Below, piece after piece: positions 18,221 to 26,664 of a stretch of 53,062 bases of DNA. This DNA comes from an uncultured Aliivibrio sp. (GTDB lineage: Bacteria; Pseudomonadota; Gammaproteobacteria; Enterobacterales; Vibrionaceae). A model generated the notes under the pieces. The model was not told the DNA's origin, searched no databases, and saw only the letters and a program-made list of their open reading frames with translations. The translations under genes were made by a program, and so were the position numbers. Positions within the stretch are counted from its first letter, which is position 1, and the number at the start of each line of letters is the position of its first letter. Where the stretch lies: the NCBI RefSeq assembly GCF_946479765.1, contig NZ_CAMLHO010000027.1:1-53062 (forward strand). The letters are read 5' to 3'.

Positions 18221-19252
18221 TTATTCCCAATCTAGAATAACTTTACCTGACATACCTGAACGCATCATATCGAAGCCCGCTTGGAAGTCGTCGATTTTGT
18301 AATGGTGGGTAATGATTGGTGTTAGATCTAGACCCGATTGGATCAGTGATGCCATCTTGTACCAAGTTTCAAACATTTCACGACCGTAGATACCTTTAAT
18401 GACCAAGCCTTTGAAGATCACTTGAGTCCAGTCTACTGTCATGTCAGATGGTGGAATACCTAATAGAGATATTTTACCGCCATGGTTCATGTTAGTTAGC
18501 ATGCTGTTGAATGCAGATGGAACCCCTGACATTTCAAGACCTACGTCAAAACCTTCAGTCATGCCAAGATCTGACATTACATCTTCAAGCTTTTCGTTCA
18601 TCACATTTACTGCACGTGTTACCCCCATCTTTTTAGCAAGATCTAGACGGTATTCGTTAACATCAGTAATTACAACGTGACGAGCGCCAACGTGTTTTGC
18701 AACGGCTGCTGCCATGATGCCAATTGGACCTGCACCAGTGATAAGAACATCTTCACCTACTAAGTCAAATGATAGGGCAGTGTGAACCGCGTTACCAAAT
18801 GGGTCAAAGATTGATGCTAGATCATCAGAAATACCTGCTGGGATCTTAAAGGCATTAAATGCAGGAATAACTAAGAACTCAGAGAATGCACCAGTACGGT
18901 TTACACCAACACCTGTTGTATTACGACAAAGGTGAGTACGGCCGCCACGACAGTTACGACAGTGACCACAAGTAATGTGACCTTCGCCAGAAACACGGTC
19001 ACCAATTTCAAAGCCACGAACTTCTTGGCCAATGCCAACCACTTCACCTACGTATTCGTGACCAACAACCATTGGTACAGGAATGGTTTTCTGTGACCAT
19101 TCGTCCCAGTTGTAGATATGAACATCAGTACCACAAATTGCCGTTTTCTTGATACGGATAAGAAGATCGTTATGACCCATTTCAGGTTTTTCAACCTCGG
19201 TCATCCAAATGCCTTCTTCAGGTTTTAGTTTTGAAAGTGCTTTAATTTTCAT
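18221..19252 (-). CDS. tdh: L-threonine 3-dehydrogenase
   Basis: A 343-residue zinc- and NAD-dependent medium-chain dehydrogenase that oxidises L-threonine to 2-amino-3-ketobutyrate. It has the catalytic zinc Cys40 ([15 protein letters not shown]), the [10 protein letters not shown] signature, a structural zinc loop with cysteines in [15 protein letters not shown], and the Rossmann motif GAGPIG. Length matches the family (341 in E. coli). Its ATG overlaps the stop of kbl by one base (TAATG), so the unstable product is handed straight to the co-translated ligase. Confidence 0.97.
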   Translation of the reverse strand: MKIKALSKLKPEEGIWMTEVEKPEMGHNDLLIRIKKTAICGTDVHIYNWDEWSQKTIPVPMVVGHEYVGEVVGIGQEVRGFEIGDRVSGEGHITCGHCRNCRGGRTHLCRNTTGVGVNRTGAFSEFLVIPAFNAFKIPAGISDDLASIFDPFGNAVHTALSFDLVGEDVLITGAGPIGIMAAAVAKHVGARHVVITDVNEYRLDLAKKMGVTRAVNVMNEKLEDVMSDLGMTEGFDVGLEMSGVPSAFNSMLTNMNHGGKISLLGIPPSDMTVDWTQVIFKGLVIKGIYGREMFETWYKMASLIQSGLDLTPIITHHYKIDDFQAGFDMMRSGMSGKVILDWE

Positions 19253-20448
19253 TATTTGATGATCTCCATGTCTTTACCTACAGCGATAAAGGCATCAATT
19301 GCGCGATCTAGTTGCTCACGAGAATGAGCAGCAGACATTTGTGTACGAATACGAGCTTGACCTTTAGGCACAACAGGGAAAGAGAAAGCAACAACATAGA
19401 TGCCTTTTTCTAACGCACGTTCTGCGAATTCAGCGGCGAGCTTTGCATCGCCTAACATAATTGGGATGATAGCGTGGTCAGCGCCACCCATAGTGAAACC
19501 AGCGGCTTCCATGCGAGTACGGAAATGTGCTGAGTTTTCCCATAAGTTTGTGCGTAAATTACCTGACTCAGCCAGTAAATCAATAACACGAATAGAGGCT
19601 GAAACGATTGCTGGAGCGACTGAATTCGAGAATAAGTACGGGCGAGAGCGTTGACGTAACCAATCGATGACTTCTTTTTTACCAGAAGTGTAACCGCCTG
19701 ATGCGCCACCCATTGCTTTACCTAGCGTACCTGTAATGATATCAATACGGTCAATAACGTCATGATGTTCATGAGTACCTGCACCGTTCTCGCCCATGAA
19801 GCCAACAGCGTGAGAGTCATCAACCATAACAAGCGCTTCGTACTTATCAGCTAAATCACAGATAGCAGGAAGATTAGCAACTACGCCGTCCATTGAGAAC
19901 ACACCATCTGTAACGATAAGTGTATGACGAGCGCCAGCTTCTTTTGCTGCAATTAGTTGTTCTTCTAACTCAGCCATGTTGTTGTTTGCGTAGCGGAAAC
20001 GCATTGCTTTACAAAGACGAACACCGTCAATGATTGATGCATGGTTTAGAGCGTCAGAGATAATGGCATCTTCTGCACCTAAAATTGTTTCGAATAAACC
20101 TGCGTTTGCATCAAAGCATGAGGTGTAAAGGATGGTGTCTTCTTTACCTAAGAAAGTAGATAGTTTTTCTTCTAGTACTTTATGTGAGTCTTGAGTACCA
20201 CAGATAAAACGTACAGAAGCCATACCAAAGCCGTGCTCATCCATACCATTTTTCGCAGCTTCAATAAGAGCTGGGTGGTTAGCTAAACCTAAGTAGTTGT
20301 TTGCACAGAAATTTAGAACTTCTTGGCCTGTAGAGATAGAAACGGATGCTTTTTGAGCTGAAGTAATAATACGCTCAGATTTATATAAACCTTCGCTCTT
20401 TACTTCTTCAATTTGATTTTGGATCTGAGTGTAGAATGCAGAAGACAT
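19252..20448 (-). CDS. kbl: 2-amino-3-ketobutyrate CoA ligase (glycine C-acetyltransferase)
   Basis: A PLP-dependent alpha-oxoamine synthase that cleaves 2-amino-3-ketobutyrate with CoA to glycine and acetyl-CoA. I use the ATG at 20448, which has GGGA just upstream and gives 398 residues, exactly the E. coli length; the 16 upstream codons are out of family. Visible motifs are [24 protein letters not shown] and the PLP-lysine region [14 protein letters not shown]. First gene of the kbl-tdh operon. A LysR regulator lies divergently at 20570. Confidence 0.97.
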   Translation of the reverse strand: MSSAFYTQIQNQIEEVKSEGLYKSERIITSAQKASVSISTGQEVLNFCANNYLGLANHPALIEAAKNGMDEHGFGMASVRFICGTQDSHKVLEEKLSTFLGKEDTILYTSCFDANAGLFETILGAEDAIISDALNHASIIDGVRLCKAMRFRYANNNMAELEEQLIAAKEAGARHTLIVTDGVFSMDGVVANLPAICDLADKYEALVMVDDSHAVGFMGENGAGTHEHHDVIDRIDIITGTLGKAMGGASGGYTSGKKEVIDWLRQRSRPYLFSNSVAPAIVSASIRVIDLLAESGNLRTNLWENSAHFRTRMEAAGFTMGGADHAIIPIMLGDAKLAAEFAERALEKGIYVVAFSFPVVPKGQARIRTQMSAAHSREQLDRAIDAFIAVGKDMEIIK

Positions 20449-20569
20449 TATGTTCCCTTTTTTAGTTATGATTGTTGCACATAAAAGTGTAATCAAAATC
20501 CGATAAATAGATTCTAATTCAAATCAATTACGACTATTATCCCTAAAACTGGAAAAGCATTAGTGAATC

Positions 20570-21490
20570 ATGGTCACAAATAAACTTATTACTTTATTAC
20601 CCGATCTTGCTACGTATATTGTAGTTGTAAATGAAGGCAGCTTTACGGCAGCGGCTAAAAAACTTGGGGTAACGCCATCTGCGTTGAGTAAACTCATTAC
20701 TCGATTAGAAAGTGCGCTATCTGTAAAGTTATTTGAGCGAACAACACGCAGTCTATTGATCACTGAATCGGGTAAAAAAATATATCAGCAATCGGTCATT
20801 ATGGTCGAGGCAGCACAACAAGCGATTGATATTTCTAGCTCAGAGCACATTGTTCCGTCTGGAAGTTTAACGGTTGCGGCACCAAAAGCATTTTTAACGA
20901 TTGTACTTCAACCGCTCATTACTCCATTTCTGATCAAATATCCTAAAATCCAATTAAAGCTAAGAGCATCGGATGGTGATATCGATATGATCGCTCAAGG
21001 GATTGATGTGGTTTTTCGTTTAACAGATAAACCAACGGAAGGGTTGATCATGAAAGAGATAGGAAAGGTCAACCTCAGCTTATGTGCCAGTCCTTCTTAT
21101 ATAGAAGAGAGAGGATTACCAATTAACCCACACGATCTTATTCACCATGACTGTCTTTATTTAGGTGAAACGACAACAGATCATATTTGGGAATTTGTAA
21201 AAGCGGAAGAAAGCCATGTTATTGCGGTAACGGGTCGTTACGCTGTTAACCATTCGCAAATGAGATTAAATGGCGTTAAGGATGGTTTTGGTATTGGGAT
21301 CTTTCCTGATTTTGTTATTAAAGAGGCATTAGATAATAACGAGGTGGTTCCTGTTCTTTCTGATTGGCAGATAAAAGGGAATTATCACGGTGTTATCGCG
21401 ATGCAGTATGCTCAAAATAAATACATGCCTTCAAGGATGAAAGTATTTACTGAGTTTGTAAGACAGAATTTAATGAAAGAGCAGAGCTAA
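20570..21490 (+). CDS. LysR-family transcriptional regulator
   Basis: A 306-residue regulator with an N-terminal winged helix-turn-helix (about 8-66, GSFTAAAKKLGVTPSALSKLITRLE) and a C-terminal effector-binding domain of two periplasmic-binding-like lobes (about 92-300). It is divergent from kbl-tdh with 121 bp between starts, the usual position for control of the neighbour. The shared region contains a GATT...AATC inverted pair around 20479-20504. Control of threonine catabolism is an inference from position; the effector is unknown. The downstream kinase gene starts 2 bp after its stop. Confidence 0.9.
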   Translation: MVTNKLITLLPDLATYIVVVNEGSFTAAAKKLGVTPSALSKLITRLESALSVKLFERTTRSLLITESGKKIYQQSVIMVEAAQQAIDISSSEHIVPSGSLTVAAPKAFLTIVLQPLITPFLIKYPKIQLKLRASDGDIDMIAQGIDVVFRLTDKPTEGLIMKEIGKVNLSLCASPSYIEERGLPINPHDLIHHDCLYLGETTTDHIWEFVKAEESHVIAVTGRYAVNHSQMRLNGVKDGFGIGIFPDFVIKEALDNNEVVPVLSDWQIKGNYHGVIAMQYAQNKYMPSRMKVFTEFVRQNLMKEQS

Positions 21491-21492
21491 CG

Positions 21493-21870
21493 ATGAATAA
21501 ATTAGAATTACGATTATTGAGAGGTTTACCTGGTAGTGGAAAATCAACATTGGCAAAAACATTGGATTTGGTACATATAGAGGCGGATCAGTTTTTTGTG
21601 AATGATGATAATGAGTATAGCTTTGAAGGATCATTATTAAGCTCGGCTCATCAATGGTGCCAATCTCAATGTGAATTTAATCTTTATCATGGTAGAAGTG
21701 TGGTGGTGGCGAATACGTTTGTTAAGCAGTGGGAAATGGATGCTTATCGGAAAATTGCCCGACAATACGGAGCAGTGCTGAATATTGAAGTGTGCAAGGG
21801 CCAATTTAAAAGCACGCACGATGTGCCTTATGATGTAATTAAAAGAATGAAAAAAGAGTGGGAAGTTTAA
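21493..21870 (+). CDS. Small P-loop kinase-like ATPase (AAA_33 type)
   Basis: A 125-residue protein with a clean Walker A GLPGSGKST (about 11-19) and an EADQFF segment at about 31-36 typical of polynucleotide and small-molecule kinases of the zeta-toxin/NEDD4BP2-like group. A VVVANTF strand lies where the second acidic or base-binding motif is expected. It is separated by only two bases from the LysR gene, so probably co-expressed. The substrate is unknown. No antitoxin-like partner is seen, so a zeta-like toxin role is not supported. Confidence 0.8.
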   Translation: MNKLELRLLRGLPGSGKSTLAKTLDLVHIEADQFFVNDDNEYSFEGSLLSSAHQWCQSQCEFNLYHGRSVVVANTFVKQWEMDAYRKIARQYGAVLNIEVCKGQFKSTHDVPYDVIKRMKKEWEV

Positions 21871-21931
21871 TTAATTGCATTGGTCTAATTGTTCTTTTTT
21901 GAGTGAATGACGAATGTGATAAAAAAAAGAC

Positions 21932-21959
21932 TTGCAACTCATCGCCAAATCTCTATAAT
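21932..21959 (+). promoter_or_regulatory. Strong sigma70 promoter of the tRNA-Glu transcript
   Basis: TTGCAA (21932-21937), a 16-bp spacer and a consensus TATAAT (21954-21959) are followed by the GC-rich discriminator TCGGCTCCG. This is the pattern of stable-RNA promoters under stringent control. It is preceded by an A-tract (AAAAAAAAG) that could act as an UP element. Expected start is near 21966. Confidence 0.85.
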
Positions 21960-21965
21960 TCGGCT

Positions 21966-22194
21966 CCGTTGTTAGAGCAAACTTTACTTGGTAAGGAATG
22001 TGAATTCAGCAGAAGTGAAACATTGACGCGAACCGAGTCTTCAAAAGTTGCTTGCAGCTTACTTTTAGTAATTTAAATGACACTTCAAGCAAAATAAAGT
22101 AAAAACTTTGTTTTGAGCTTTTTGATGATTACACCCAGCAGCTTTGCAGAGGTTGAAAATTAAAAAGATATGAAGGTGTTTACACCTTCATAGT
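21966..22194 (+). other. Long structured leader of the tRNA-Glu transcript
   Basis: About 228 nt separate the promoter from the tRNA and contain no ORF. Two stems are visible: CAAAATAAAGT (22090-22100) with ACTTTGTTTTG (22105-22115), and an 11-bp palindrome TATGAAGGTGT (22169-22179) with ACACCTTCATA (22182-22192) ending two bases before the tRNA. The length, the promoter type and a tRNA-Glu that in vibrios usually sits in the 16S-23S spacer suggest a remnant of an rRNA operon that lost its 16S gene; I cannot verify this without alignment. I do not see a clear boxA. Confidence 0.45.
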
Positions 22195-22270
22195 GTCCCG
22201 TTCGTCTAGAGGCCTAGGACACCGCCCTTTCACGGCGGTAACAGGGGTTCGACTCCCCTACGGGATACCA
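22195..22270 (+). tRNA. tRNA-Glu (anticodon TTC)
   Basis: A complete 76-nt cloverleaf. The acceptor stem is GTCCCGT/ACGGGAT (first pair G-T), the anticodon arm CCGCC-CTTTCAC-GGCGG, the T arm AGGGG-TTCGACT-CCCCT, and CCA is encoded at 22268-22270. It is nearly identical to E. coli tRNA-Glu as I recall it. It is the only tRNA in its transcript, which ends at the terminator starting at 22342. Confidence 0.97.
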
Positions 22271-22341
22271 TTTTTAAGCGTTCTTTCTGAGAGCTTTTAA
22301 AAATGGTTGAAAGCAAAACAACAAATTGAATTACAGTATTT

Positions 22342-22375
22342 AAAGGCTTGTATCGAAAGGTACAAGCCTTTTTGC
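22342..22375 (+). terminator. Intrinsic terminator of the tRNA-Glu transcript
   Basis: AAAGGCTTGTA (22342-22352) pairs with TACAAGCCTTT (22361-22371), followed by TT and a T-rich run. Between it and the tRNA, a further stem ACCATTTTTAA / TTAAAAATGGT includes the tRNA CCA end and may guide 3' processing. Confidence 0.88.
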
Positions 22376-22432
22376 TTTTCAAATTCCCTCAATTTGTTAG
22401 AATATCGCGCATATTTAAAGGAGAGTAATAGA

Positions 22433-23353
22433 ATGTCAATGTATGTAGTGGGCCATAAAATCCCAGATTCAGATTCAATTTGTGGTGCAATCGCACTTGC
22501 TTACTTAAAAAATCAAATCGGTGAAGCTGCTATTCCTGCTCGCTTAGGTGAACTTTCTCCTGAAACCGCATTTATTCTTGATAAATTTGGTTTAGAATCT
22601 CCAGAGTTTAAAACGAGCTACGCTGGTGAAGAAGTGTACATCGTTGACCATTCAGAGCTGACTCAAGCGCCTGATGATATTGCAGAAGCAACGATCGTTG
22701 GTATTGTTGACCACCATAAATTGGGTGATTTAACAACGTCTACACCATTAGAATGTTGGATCCGTCCTGTTGGTTGTAGTAACACAATCATTAAGATGAT
22801 GTTCGATTTCTACAATGTTGAAATTCCAAAAAATATTGCTGGCATTATGTTATGTGCAATTTTAAGTGATACAGTAATTTTTAAATCACCAACATGCACA
22901 ACTGCTGATATTAAATGTGTTGAAGCACTTGCTGAAATCGCAGGTATTGAAGACTTTAAAGAATTAGGCATGGATATGTTTAAAGTGAAATCAGCAGTAG
23001 AAGGTACGCCAGTGCGTGATCTTGTTATGCGTGATTTTAAAGACTTCAATATGAACGGTGAACTTGTTGGTATTGGCCAACTTGAAGTAATCGATCTTTC
23101 TGTATTTGATGACATCAAAGAAGAGCTAGAAGCAGATATCGCAGCAATGAAAGTGGAAGGTAATCGTCATACTATGATCTTACTTTTGACGGATATCATG
23201 AAAGAAGGCTCTGAGCTATTAGTGGTTAGTGATAATGCAGAACTAACAGAAAAAGCTTACGGTAAAGCGACAGAGAATGGCCGAGTTTGGCTTGATGGCG
23301 TACTTAGCCGTAAGAAGCAAGTGGTTCCTCAGCTACAAGAAATATTCGCGTAA
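22433..23353 (+). CDS. ppaC: Manganese-dependent inorganic pyrophosphatase (family II)
   Basis: A 306-residue DHH-family cytoplasmic enzyme that hydrolyses pyrophosphate to phosphate, pulling biosynthetic reactions forward. Metal ligands are visible: H8, D12 and D14 in GHKIPDSDS, D72 in VDHSE, and the DHH motif D93-H94-H95. The C-terminal DHHA2 domain follows, with the SRKKQ active-site segment near the end. I start at ATG 22433 because AAAGGAGAG lies just upstream and the protein then matches family length. The longer in-frame ORF from 22307 runs through the tRNA terminator and is not plausible. Confidence 0.96.
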   Translation: MSMYVVGHKIPDSDSICGAIALAYLKNQIGEAAIPARLGELSPETAFILDKFGLESPEFKTSYAGEEVYIVDHSELTQAPDDIAEATIVGIVDHHKLGDLTTSTPLECWIRPVGCSNTIIKMMFDFYNVEIPKNIAGIMLCAILSDTVIFKSPTCTTADIKCVEALAEIAGIEDFKELGMDMFKVKSAVEGTPVRDLVMRDFKDFNMNGELVGIGQLEVIDLSVFDDIKEELEADIAAMKVEGNRHTMILLLTDIMKEGSELLVVSDNAELTEKAYGKATENGRVWLDGVLSRKKQVVPQLQEIFA

Positions 23354-23382
23354 TTACAAAATAACGCTGATACAGTAAAAGT

Positions 23383-23414
23383 AAGCCCAGACTTAATTGT
23401 GTGGGCTTTTTTTT
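23383..23414 (+). terminator. Intrinsic terminator of ppaC
   Basis: AAGCCCA (23383-23389) pairs with TGGGCTT (23402-23408), followed by a run of T residues. The loop is 12 nt. It sits 30 bp after the ppaC stop. Confidence 0.85.
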
Positions 23415-23429
23415 ATTTATATTATTTTA

Positions 23430-23582
23430 TTATGTAGTAAATATTATGTTCTCTTTTTCCCCCACAAGCCAAGTACCCTCTTTTTTTATTACTCCGCAAT
23501 CTGAACAGATCACTGTATTTTCATTATCTGAAATGAGCAATTCATCAGAAAGACACTTGGGACACTCAGTCAGTTCATGCAT
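23430..23582 (-). CDS. 50-residue zinc-ribbon protein
   Basis: A small gene on the minus strand with ATG at 23582, AAGGAA seven bases upstream, and TAA at 23430-23432. The 50-residue product begins MHELTECPKC. It has two CxxC knuckles, C7/C10 (CPKC) and C26/C29 (CSDC), separated by 15 residues, which is the spacing of a one-zinc ribbon like the N-terminal ribbon of PhnA/YjdM. No other domain is present. It may be a small adaptor or a nucleic-acid or protein-binding ribbon. The plus-strand ORF over this region has no ribosome site and an unnatural composition, so this strand is the coding one. Confidence 0.75.
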   Translation of the reverse strand: MHELTECPKCLSDELLISDNENTVICSDCGVIKKEGTWLVGEKENIIFTT

Positions 23583-23786
23583 GTCGTATTCCTTAAGTAG
23601 CAGTAATAAATGGTATTGGTATTTTTTTTATTATTTATTCACAGTAAGTGAAAAGCCCAATTATTAAGATATAGGCAATTATATCATATTGGAGCTATCA
23701 TACTGTTTGTTAGTAAGAGGAATTTTGTGAACTGACAGCAAAAAATCACTGCCAGCTATAGTAAGAGCATAATAAGAGAGGCTAAA

Positions 23787-24317
23787 TTAGTTTTTGTGTG
23801 GAAACTTCAAACGTAATGTTCGTTTTTTCCAGCTTCTTACGACGGAATAGCGCCAAAGCCCTCGGATACCAAAATAACCAATAAGTGATGAAGCAATGGC
23901 ACAAATTGCGCATCCAAGAAGGAAAGGAGGCCCAATAGTCGACATTTGTGATCCAATAAATTCCCATGAAAGCTCAAAGTGAAAATGTTGAGCAGGGGTT
24001 GAGAGCACCCAAGCACCAATCTTATAGGCACCATAAAATAACACCGGCATGGTGACAGGATTACTAACCCAAACTAATGCAATCGATAGTGGTAGATTAA
24101 CACCACAAAGAATAGCAAGGCCTGCCGCCATAATCATTTGACTAGGAAGAGGAACAAAAGCCATAAACAGCCCGACAGCAAAAGCACCCGCAGCAGAGCG
24201 ACGGTTCAAACACCATAAATTTGGGTTGTACAATACGTTGCCAAATACTTTTAATGCTTTTTGGCGTTTAATGGTTTCGTGGTTCGGTAAAAAACGTTTA
24301 ATGAATTTTCTTGGCAT
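23787..24317 (-). CDS. DUF2062 family membrane protein
   Basis: A 176-residue inner-membrane protein with about four hydrophobic segments and the family signatures NPNLWCLNRRSAAGAFAVG, FVPLPSQM and VSNPVTMPVLFYGAYKIG. The ends are basic. DUF2062 proteins are widespread in Proteobacteria and of unknown biochemical role. Its start lies only 6 bp from the start of the divergent comEC gene, so the two 5' regions overlap heavily. The same arrangement next to comEC or msbA is often seen in vibrios as far as I recall. Confidence 0.88.
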   Translation of the reverse strand: MPRKFIKRFLPNHETIKRQKALKVFGNVLYNPNLWCLNRRSAAGAFAVGLFMAFVPLPSQMIMAAGLAILCGVNLPLSIALVWVSNPVTMPVLFYGAYKIGAWVLSTPAQHFHFELSWEFIGSQMSTIGPPFLLGCAICAIASSLIGYFGIRGLWRYSVVRSWKKRTLRLKFPHKN

Positions 24318-24323
24318 GAGTTA

Positions 24324-26630
24324 ATGCTTCTGTTTAATGACATGCGTATAAAGATCGCTGTCGTAATTCTTATTCTTCTGTCGTCAGCCTACTGGCCAAC
24401 AAACCTGCCGTCGTTTGTATTTTCATTGTGTATTTTTAGCTATATAATCGCACTAAAATTGCCCCAAGCTAAATTAATACAAGGCATCCTGCTGGGGTTA
24501 ATCATCACATCCTTACACATAACTTACTATGAAAGTGCCAATAAGCGGCTTTATAGTCAAGGTCATGATATTACCATCAAAGGCGAAATTCAAAGTCTAA
24601 TTGCATTTAACGAAAGAACATCATCAATTTTAGTTCAAGTTCTTGAGATTAATACTCAATCAATGAATTTTTTTCATCGACCCTTATTACGATTGTCGAT
24701 CCGTGATTATAAAAAAGGGCTTGATAATGATCCTGAAGAGATATTGTTCAAACAAGGCCAACAATGGCAATTTGATGTGACATTACGCCCTCCCATAGGG
24801 CGACATAACGAAATCGGTTACAAACTTGAGGATTACGCCTTAGCAAAAGGTATTCATTCTTACGGTAAGGTTACGAATGCAACCTTGATTGACAGTTCAG
24901 CCTCATATAGAAGTCAATGGTTTACTCAGGTTTATGATAATACGGTAGGCAAGGAATATCAGTCTTTGCTTCTTGCTTTAACCTTTGGTTATAAAGGTGA
25001 TATCGATAGCAATGAATGGCGAATATTACGGAACTCCGGTTTAGCTCATTTAATGGCAATTTCTGGTTTACATATTGGCTTTGTTTTTGCGATTGGTTGG
25101 TGGTTAGGGAAAATAGGTCGAATTATGCACGCTAGCATGAATAATCGATGGTTTCCTGCGATTAGTGGTTTTGTCTGTGCGGTATTTTATGCATGGCTTG
25201 CTGATTTTTCATTACCGACGGTCAGAGCGCTGATTGCGTGTTTTATAGTGTCTATTTTATTGATCAATAGATTTTACTGGCCAAAGCACGTATTGTTTTT
25301 GTGGTGTTTATTTATTTGTTTGCTTATTAACCCATTCTCGTCTCTTTCAATGAGTTTTTGGCTTTCATTTAGTGCTGTCTGTGTCGTTTTCTTATCACTA
25401 CATTGTTATCAAATTTTAATGAAACATAAACGATATTCATTAGTGGGAAAGTGGAGTCAAGTTGTTTTTATTCAATTTGGGCTATTTATTCTGCTAGCGC
25501 CTGTGCAAGCTTATTTCTTCTCTGGCGTGAGTTACCTGTCCCCATTGATTAATCTCGCTTCAGTCCCTTGGGTTAGTGTGTTTACGGTTCCGTTAAGTTT
25601 GTTTGCAGTGGTCACTGAATTGGTTAATCGTGATATTTCAGCATGGTTTTGGTCTTTGGCGAATGTATCGCTCTACCCTGTATGGTGGTTGGCTGAAAAA
25701 GCGGAGCAATCATGGTTAATATTACCGATGTACATCAACGTTGTTCTTATTTCGATTATCTTATTCTTTGTTCTTAAGCTTACCTTGCCATTCGAGTTCT
25801 TTTTTCAGCCTATTATTTTTTTACTTGTAGGATCATTGCTTGTTAAACCAGAACAAGAATGGCAGGTTGATTTTTTAGATGTCGGTCATGGTCTGTCGGT
25901 ACTATTATCGAATCAAGAACACACCGTTGTTTATGATACAGGCATGAAGTGGAGTAATGGCAGTATTGCAGAAAGTGTCATAGAGCCTATTCTATATTCG
26001 CGTGGTGTTAAGTCGATTAATGGCTTAATTATTAGTCATTCAGACAATGATCATGCCGGTGGAAAAATGCATTTAATTAATACATTTAAGCCAGAGTGGA
26101 TAAGAACAAGTGAGTTTGGATTAAATAATAAAGCCTGTATTAAAGGTCAACAATGGAAAGAGGGAGGCATGGAGTTTACAGCGATTTGGCCTCCTAAAAT
26201 GGTTGCGAGAGCTTATAACCCTCATTCATGTGTAATTAAAGTTAAGATTGAGCAATGGACATTTTTATTAACGGGTGATATTGATGCAATTTCTGAAATG
26301 TTAATATTAAATCAAAATCAATTTGATGATGTCGATGTGTTTTTAGTACCGCATCACGGCTCAAATACCTCTTCGACGGATCGATGGGCCGAAAAGATGA
26401 AGGGCAAAATAGCTGTTGTTTCTACTGGTCGATTTACGCCATGGAATTTACCGAGTCAAAAAATCAAACAAAGATACCTCGAAAAAGAGATTGAGTGGTT
26501 AGATACTGCACAATTAGGACAGGTAAGAATAACTAGTGAAGGGGATGATTTGAAGATTAAAGGTTATTCATTGCTCAATCACAGTGTCTGGTACAGAAAG
26601 CTATTTGGCGATAATCTAAATTCAGAGTAG
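24324..26630 (+). CDS. comEC: ComEC/Rec2 DNA-uptake channel protein
   Basis: A 768-residue polytopic protein that moves single-stranded DNA across the inner membrane during natural transformation. It has an N-terminal membrane and OB-like DUF4131 region (about 1-185), a Competence domain of multiple helices (about 210-485, with AHLMAISGLHIGF) and a C-terminal metallo-beta-lactamase-like domain (about 510-740, SHSDNDHAGG and VPHHGSNTSS). The metal-binding histidines of the nuclease-like domain are present, so it looks functional. The first ATG (24324) has no clear ribosome site; the ATG at 24342 is an alternative start. The gene is followed after 34 bp by msbA, the order known for E. coli (ycaI-msbA). 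Confidence 0.92.
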   Translation: MLLFNDMRIKIAVVILILLSSAYWPTNLPSFVFSLCIFSYIIALKLPQAKLIQGILLGLIITSLHITYYESANKRLYSQGHDITIKGEIQSLIAFNERTSSILVQVLEINTQSMNFFHRPLLRLSIRDYKKGLDNDPEEILFKQGQQWQFDVTLRPPIGRHNEIGYKLEDYALAKGIHSYGKVTNATLIDSSASYRSQWFTQVYDNTVGKEYQSLLLALTFGYKGDIDSNEWRILRNSGLAHLMAISGLHIGFVFAIGWWLGKIGRIMHASMNNRWFPAISGFVCAVFYAWLADFSLPTVRALIACFIVSILLINRFYWPKHVLFLWCLFICLLINPFSSLSMSFWLSFSAVCVVFLSLHCYQILMKHKRYSLVGKWSQVVFIQFGLFILLAPVQAYFFSGVSYLSPLINLASVPWVSVFTVPLSLFAVVTELVNRDISAWFWSLANVSLYPVWWLAEKAEQSWLILPMYINVVLISIILFFVLKLTLPFEFFFQPIIFLLVGSLLVKPEQEWQVDFLDVGHGLSVLLSNQEHTVVYDTGMKWSNGSIAESVIEPILYSRGVKSINGLIISHSDNDHAGGKMHLINTFKPEWIRTSEFGLNNKACIKGQQWKEGGMEFTAIWPPKMVARAYNPHSCVIKVKIEQWTFLLTGDIDAISEMLILNQNQFDDVDVFLVPHHGSNTSSTDRWAEKMKGKIAVVSTGRFTPWNLPSQKIKQRYLEKEIEWLDTAQLGQVRITSEGDDLKIKGYSLLNHSVWYRKLFGDNLNSE

Positions 26631-26664
26631 AATAAAGGTAATTGTATATGAAGAATAAGTACTT

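Noticed and set aside
21493..21870. P-loop protein considered as a zeta-type toxin
   Set aside because: No epsilon-like antitoxin gene is adjacent, and the protein is too short for a zeta toxin.
22307..22432. N-terminal extension of ppaC
   Set aside because: It runs through the tRNA-Glu terminator hairpin; the family start MSMYVVGHK at 22433 has a strong ribosome site.
23401..23667. Plus-strand ORF of 88 residues after ppaC
   Set aside because: It starts inside the ppaC terminator, has no ribosome site and a phenylalanine/serine-rich odd composition; the minus strand carries a clear zinc-ribbon gene over the same bases.
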